NCBI GenBank assembly: GCA_016930735.1
Contig: JAFGGF010000261.1
Location: forward strand, 1-34,764
Length of the DNA stretch: 34,764 nucleotides
Source: Prolixibacteraceae bacterium
GTDB taxonomy: Bacteria; Bacteroidota; Bacteroidia; Bacteroidales; Prolixibacteraceae
Direction: 5' to 3'
Translations under genes and position numbers: made by a program
Shown here: positions 31,985-34,764 of the stretch, one piece after another
Layout of the letters: each line of letters starts with the position of its first letter
Numbering within the stretch: the first letter of the stretch is position 1
Notes under the pieces: model-generated
Told to the model about the DNA's origin: nothing
The model's database searches: none
What the model saw: only the letters and a program-made list of their open reading frames with translations

Positions 31985-33310
31985 ATGAAACGCAGAAAAT
32001 TTATCGACAGCCTAATATTAACCACCGGCGGATTAATGATCCTTCCAAAATGCAAATCTCCTGAACAAGGAAAAAATTCTTTAACTTCATCTTCAAATTC
32101 AGGAACCATAACCGAGCCATCAAGAGTAATTGAAATTCTTGAAGAAACGGATGTCCTGGTGGTTGGAGGTGGTCCTTCGGGAGTCACAGCAGCAATTTCA
32201 GCAAGCCGGGCTGGTGCCACAACAACCATTGTAGAACGGTATAACCACCTCGGTGGATTATGGACCGGAGGACTGGTTCTTCCATTGCTTTCAACGCATG
32301 GACTGAATAAAAGTAAACAACAGGAAAAAGTGATCCATGGTATTCCCGATGAGATAGCCCAAAGGCTGAAGGATATGGGCATGGCAATTCATGATGTTGA
32401 TCCGGTTATAGATCCTGAAGCTACAAAATATGTGCTTGAAAAAATGGTTCAGGAAGCAGGAATTCATATGCTTTACCATTGCTGGATGTCGAACATTGTT
32501 ATGGAAGATAAAAACATTAAAGCGGTTATTATTGAGTCAAAATCAGGCAGGAAAGCTATCGTTCCGAAAGTAGTTATTGATTGCACAGGCGATGGCGATG
32601 TTTTTCATTTGGCTGGTGAAGGTTTTGAAGAAATGAAATACCATATCGGATTGGTATCAAGGTTGGGAAATATCGATCGGATTGATAAAACAAAACCGGG
32701 ATTTGAGGAAATTTATGTTGGCGATCCTACACCTTTAAAAAGTGTAAACTGGTTTAACATGCACGGCGAAAACGATCAGGATGGAACCGATCTGCACACG
32801 CTTTCAAAACTTCAGCAACAATACCGGATCGATATCTGGGAAAATACAGAACATATCCGATCCATCCCCGGGCATGAAGAGGTCTTCTTGCTCGATACAG
32901 CTTCACAATTGGGTGTTCGTGTTTCCCGCATCCTCGATGGCAAATATAAACTTACACTTGAAGATTCAATGACTTACAAATCGTTTGATGATGTAATCGG
33001 TGTTTGCGGAGCCTGGACAAGTTTACTCTATAATACCAACCGGATTCAAAGAAATGAACGCCCCTTGTGGCAAATCCCCTACCGTTCGCTTGTTCCGAAA
33101 CATACAAAAAACCTGTTGGTTGCCGGGCGTTGTTTCAGCTTTGACAAACCACTGGTTGAAGATGCCCGGATTATCGGAACTGCATTGCTTACAGGGCATG
33201 GAGCCGGTGCTGCAGCAGCAGTTGCTGTTAAATCATACTGTGCTGTTCAGGATACTGATGTTCAAAAAATCCAGAAAGTTTTAAAAGACCAAAAGGCATA
33301 CCTCGGATGA
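31985..33310 (+). CDS. Exported FAD-dependent oxidoreductase
   Basis: A 441-residue flavoprotein. The N-terminus MKRRKFIDSLILTTGGLMILPKC has a twin-arginine-like motif and a Cys at 23 that could be lipidated, so export in folded form is likely. The FAD-binding Rossmann motif is DVLVVGGGPSGVTAAISASRAG (56-77), followed by GATTTIVER and LGGLWTGG, typical of the FAD_oxidored (fumarate-reductase-like) group. VVIDCTGDGDV (about 197) and the C-terminal LLVAGRCFSFD and EDARIIGTALLTGHGAGAAAA complete the cofactor site. The gene overlaps the NapH-NapG-like gene by four bases (ATGA), suggesting that this fusion is its electron partner. Substrate unknown. Confidence 0.87.
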   Translation: MKRRKFIDSLILTTGGLMILPKCKSPEQGKNSLTSSSNSGTITEPSRVIEILEETDVLVVGGGPSGVTAAISASRAGATTTIVERYNHLGGLWTGGLVLPLLSTHGLNKSKQQEKVIHGIPDEIAQRLKDMGMAIHDVDPVIDPEATKYVLEKMVQEAGIHMLYHCWMSNIVMEDKNIKAVIIESKSGRKAIVPKVVIDCTGDGDVFHLAGEGFEEMKYHIGLVSRLGNIDRIDKTKPGFEEIYVGDPTPLKSVNWFNMHGENDQDGTDLHTLSKLQQQYRIDIWENTEHIRSIPGHEEVFLLDTASQLGVRVSRILDGKYKLTLEDSMTYKSFDDVIGVCGAWTSLLYNTNRIQRNERPLWQIPYRSLVPKHTKNLLVAGRCFSFDKPLVEDARIIGTALLTGHGAGAAAAVAVKSYCAVQDTDVQKIQKVLKDQKAYLG

Positions 33311-34455
33311 GGTTAAAGGCAAAAAATATCAGGTATTTTTCATTTGTAGTTGCAGTTATTATAGCACTTCCACTGCCTCTTGGAATTTTTACCGGATTTT
33401 ATATCTGGTTAAGCCCGTATGTATTTTTGAACTCCTTTTTAGCAAAAACCGGTTTTACTTTATTCAATTTATTGGGAATTATTTTTCTTTTCCTGGCGGT
33501 TTACAGGCACAGGTGGATATGCCGTTATGCCTGCCCCATGGGTGTAATTTGCGATACTTCTTCCAAATTTTCGAAAAAGAAAAAAGGAAAATTTCCTCGT
33601 TTAAATAAATCAATCTTAATTCTCGCATTACTGATTTCTTTATTTGGATTGCCAATACTTTCTGTTTTAGATCCCTTTTACATATTTAATAATTTTTTCG
33701 AAGTTTTATCGCCGGAAATAGCATTGTTGGTATTTTTACAAATATCCGGATTAATCGTAGTTATTTTACTAAATGTGATTTTCCCACACTCCTGGTGTAC
33801 AAAAATTTGCCCGTTGGGAGGTTTACAGGAAATCGTTACCGATATTAAAAAATCAGTAATTCATCCAAAAAAAACTGATCAAAAAGGAATGATTTTGAGT
33901 AGGCGTTTTTTGATCTCAGGATTAGCCGGATTAGGTTTAGGATTGGCATTCCGAAAATTGATAAGTGTGCCAAAAATAAAAAAATTCCGGCCACCCGGAG
34001 CATTGGCTGAGGAAGATTTTACAACAACCTGCATTCGTTGTGGTAACTGTATTAAGGCTTGTCCGACAAAAATAATTCAACTATCTGTTGAAACCAGTAA
34101 CCCATTTTTGTTCCTGGCACCTGAAATTGGTTTTGATAAAAGTTATTGTTTGCCTGAATGTACATTGTGTGGTGATGTTTGCCCAAGCAATGCAATTTCT
34201 AAGTTTAATTTTGAAAAGAAAAAGGAACTGTTCATTGGAACAGCAAAAATAAACCTTAAAAACTGCTTGCTTACTCAGAACAAAGAATGCGACCGGTGCA
34301 AGTTCTATTGTGCTTACAATGCAGTTCAAATCAATTCAAAAAACATAAAATCATTCCCGGAAATCGATGCTGAAAAATGTGTAGGGTGTGGTGCCTGTAA
34401 AATTGTTTGCCCGGAGCAAGTGATTGAGATTGTAGCTACGGAAGTGGTAGCCTAA
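33307..34455 (+). CDS. NapH-NapG-type fusion: membrane 4Fe-4S protein plus ferredoxin domain
   Basis: A 382-residue protein joining two parts normally separate. Residues 1-190 resemble NapH/NosR: four transmembrane helices and two CxxxCP motifs (CRYACP at 72-77, CTKICP at 164-169). Residues 198-215 (LSRRFLISGLAGLGLGLAF) keep the twin-arginine and hydrophobic pattern of a NapG signal, now internal. Residues 235-375 carry four 4Fe-4S sets: C242/245/248/252, C281/285/288/292, C320/328/331/335 and C358/361/364/368. It should move electrons between the quinone pool and a periplasmic enzyme, presumably the FAD protein encoded just upstream and coupled to it by an ATGA overlap. No NapA or other nitrate gene is present. 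Confidence 0.87.
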   Translation: MRLKAKNIRYFSFVVAVIIALPLPLGIFTGFYIWLSPYVFLNSFLAKTGFTLFNLLGIIFLFLAVYRHRWICRYACPMGVICDTSSKFSKKKKGKFPRLNKSILILALLISLFGLPILSVLDPFYIFNNFFEVLSPEIALLVFLQISGLIVVILLNVIFPHSWCTKICPLGGLQEIVTDIKKSVIHPKKTDQKGMILSRRFLISGLAGLGLGLAFRKLISVPKIKKFRPPGALAEEDFTTTCIRCGNCIKACPTKIIQLSVETSNPFLFLAPEIGFDKSYCLPECTLCGDVCPSNAISKFNFEKKKELFIGTAKINLKNCLLTQNKECDRCKFYCAYNAVQINSKNIKSFPEIDAEKCVGCGACKIVCPEQVIEIVATEVVA

Positions 34456-34485
34456 AGTCCTGTTTTGTGCTATATATTCTTCAAT

Positions 34486-34568
34486 CCGTCCCTTGAAAGG
34501 GGCGGCAAAGGATAATCAACTTCCCTTGATAACTGAGTTTATCCTTTGCCGTTCACTTAAGTGAACGG
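34486..34568. repeat. Three-hairpin REP-like element, copy 2
   Basis: Hairpin A is CCGTCCCTTGAAAGGGGCGG (34486-34505). Hairpin B pairs GGCAAAGGATAA (34504-34515) with TTATCCTTTGCC (34539-34550). Hairpin C is CCGTTCACTTAAGTGAACGG (34549-34568). It has the same layout and length (83 bases) as 31822-31904, but the stem of C has a different sequence that still pairs perfectly. It lies between convergent genes and probably helps end both transcripts. Confidence 0.8.
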
Positions 34569-34595
34569 AATCAAGGCAAAAAATCTCTCCGGGTT

Positions 34596-34764
34596 TCAGC
34601 CCTTATCCTCTATTTTGAGTTTTTCAAATTCCTTGTTTTTGTACCAGGCAAAAATTAATAATCCGGCAATCAGCCCGAAACTTAAAATTACTGTCCAATG
34701 AATTCCATCGGCAACTCCTTTTCCGTATGAATGCAGACCCGAAAGGAAATAGTTCACTCCAAAA
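34596..34764 (-). CDS. CcsA-like cytochrome c assembly protein, C-terminal fragment
   Basis: 55 codons of a gene whose 5' part lies beyond the window. They read FGVNYFLSGLHSYGKGVADGI and then a transmembrane helix (WTVILSFGLIAGLLIFAWY) and a charged tail KNKEFEKLKIEDKG. The NYFLSGLHSYG block with its His is characteristic of the last part of CcsA/ResC-type heme-handling proteins of system II cytochrome c maturation. The stop TGA is at 34598-34596. It converges with the NapH-NapG-type gene, separated by REP-like copy 2. Confidence 0.72.
   Translation of the reverse strand, partial: FGVNYFLSGLHSYGKGVADGIHWTVILSFGLIAGLLIFAWYKNKEFEKLKIEDKG

Noticed and set aside
33307..34455. Nitrate reductase (Nap) or nitrous oxide (Nos) gene cluster
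   Set aside because: Only the NapH/NapG-like electron-transfer module is present; no NapA, NapB, NosZ or related catalytic gene is in the window.
31985..34455. Composite transposon with REP-like copies as terminal repeats
   Set aside because: The elements are not identical ends of an insertion sequence and no transposase lies between them; no target-site duplication was apparent.

Overview
The window looks like a chromosomal segment of a low-GC member of the Bacteroidota, most likely Bacteroidales or Marinilabiliales-like. This rests on a type IX secretion C-terminal sorting domain, a DUF4831-type protein, DUF4038/GH140 and GH9 glycosidases, several TAnnTTTG-type -7 promoter elements, and weak Shine-Dalgarno sequences. 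Taxonomy is inferred from gene content only. About 30 protein genes are supported; two run off the window ends (1-787 and 34596-34764). I see no rRNA, tRNA, CRISPR array or transposase gene.

Region by region: (1) 1-5137, minus strand: a very tight five-gene operon for an uncharacterised terpenoid pathway. It encodes an Fe-S protein, a radical SAM enzyme, a DUF116-polyprenyl synthase fusion, a short prenyltransferase-repeat protein, and a squalene-cyclase-type protein cut by the window edge. (2) 5287-6170: a TfoX C-terminal-domain protein, a VOC protein, a CTCTG-rich intergenic repeat and a terminator. (3) 6231-12095, minus strand: an MFS transporter with a PepD dipeptidase, then the bifunctional NAD(P)HX repair enzyme Nnr with a DUF4831 protein. 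(4) 12253-16577: a POT peptide transporter, a YeeE/YedE sulfur-compound transporter, a class D beta-lactamase homologue, and a membrane-anchored receiver-domain protein. (5) 16697-22293: a lipoprotein nucleoside hydrolase; a cell-envelope operon (helical lipoprotein, two L,D-transpeptidases, a membrane-anchored unknown); an ECF sigma factor divergent from it; a PepSY-like protein; and a 33-residue membrane peptide. (6) 22330-25980, minus strand: a GH140-like glycosidase and a repeat-rich T9SS cargo protein. (7) 26156-29177: a TetR regulator with two identical operators controlling itself and two NAD(P)-dependent dehydrogenase-like genes, then a four-helix membrane protein. (8) 29192-34568: a GH9 glycosidase, then a Tat-type FAD oxidoreductase coupled to a NapH-NapG fusion. 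These last two genes are bracketed by two copies of a three-hairpin REP-like element. (9) The window ends in the 3' end of a CcsA-like cytochrome c assembly gene.

The best candidates for something undescribed are the terpenoid operon at the left edge, the lipoprotein/L,D-transpeptidase operon with a terminator abutting a start codon (a possible functional analogue of the Lpp-peptidoglycan tether), and the FAD-oxidoreductase/NapHG-fusion pair. No similarity search was possible, so all family names rest on motif recognition.
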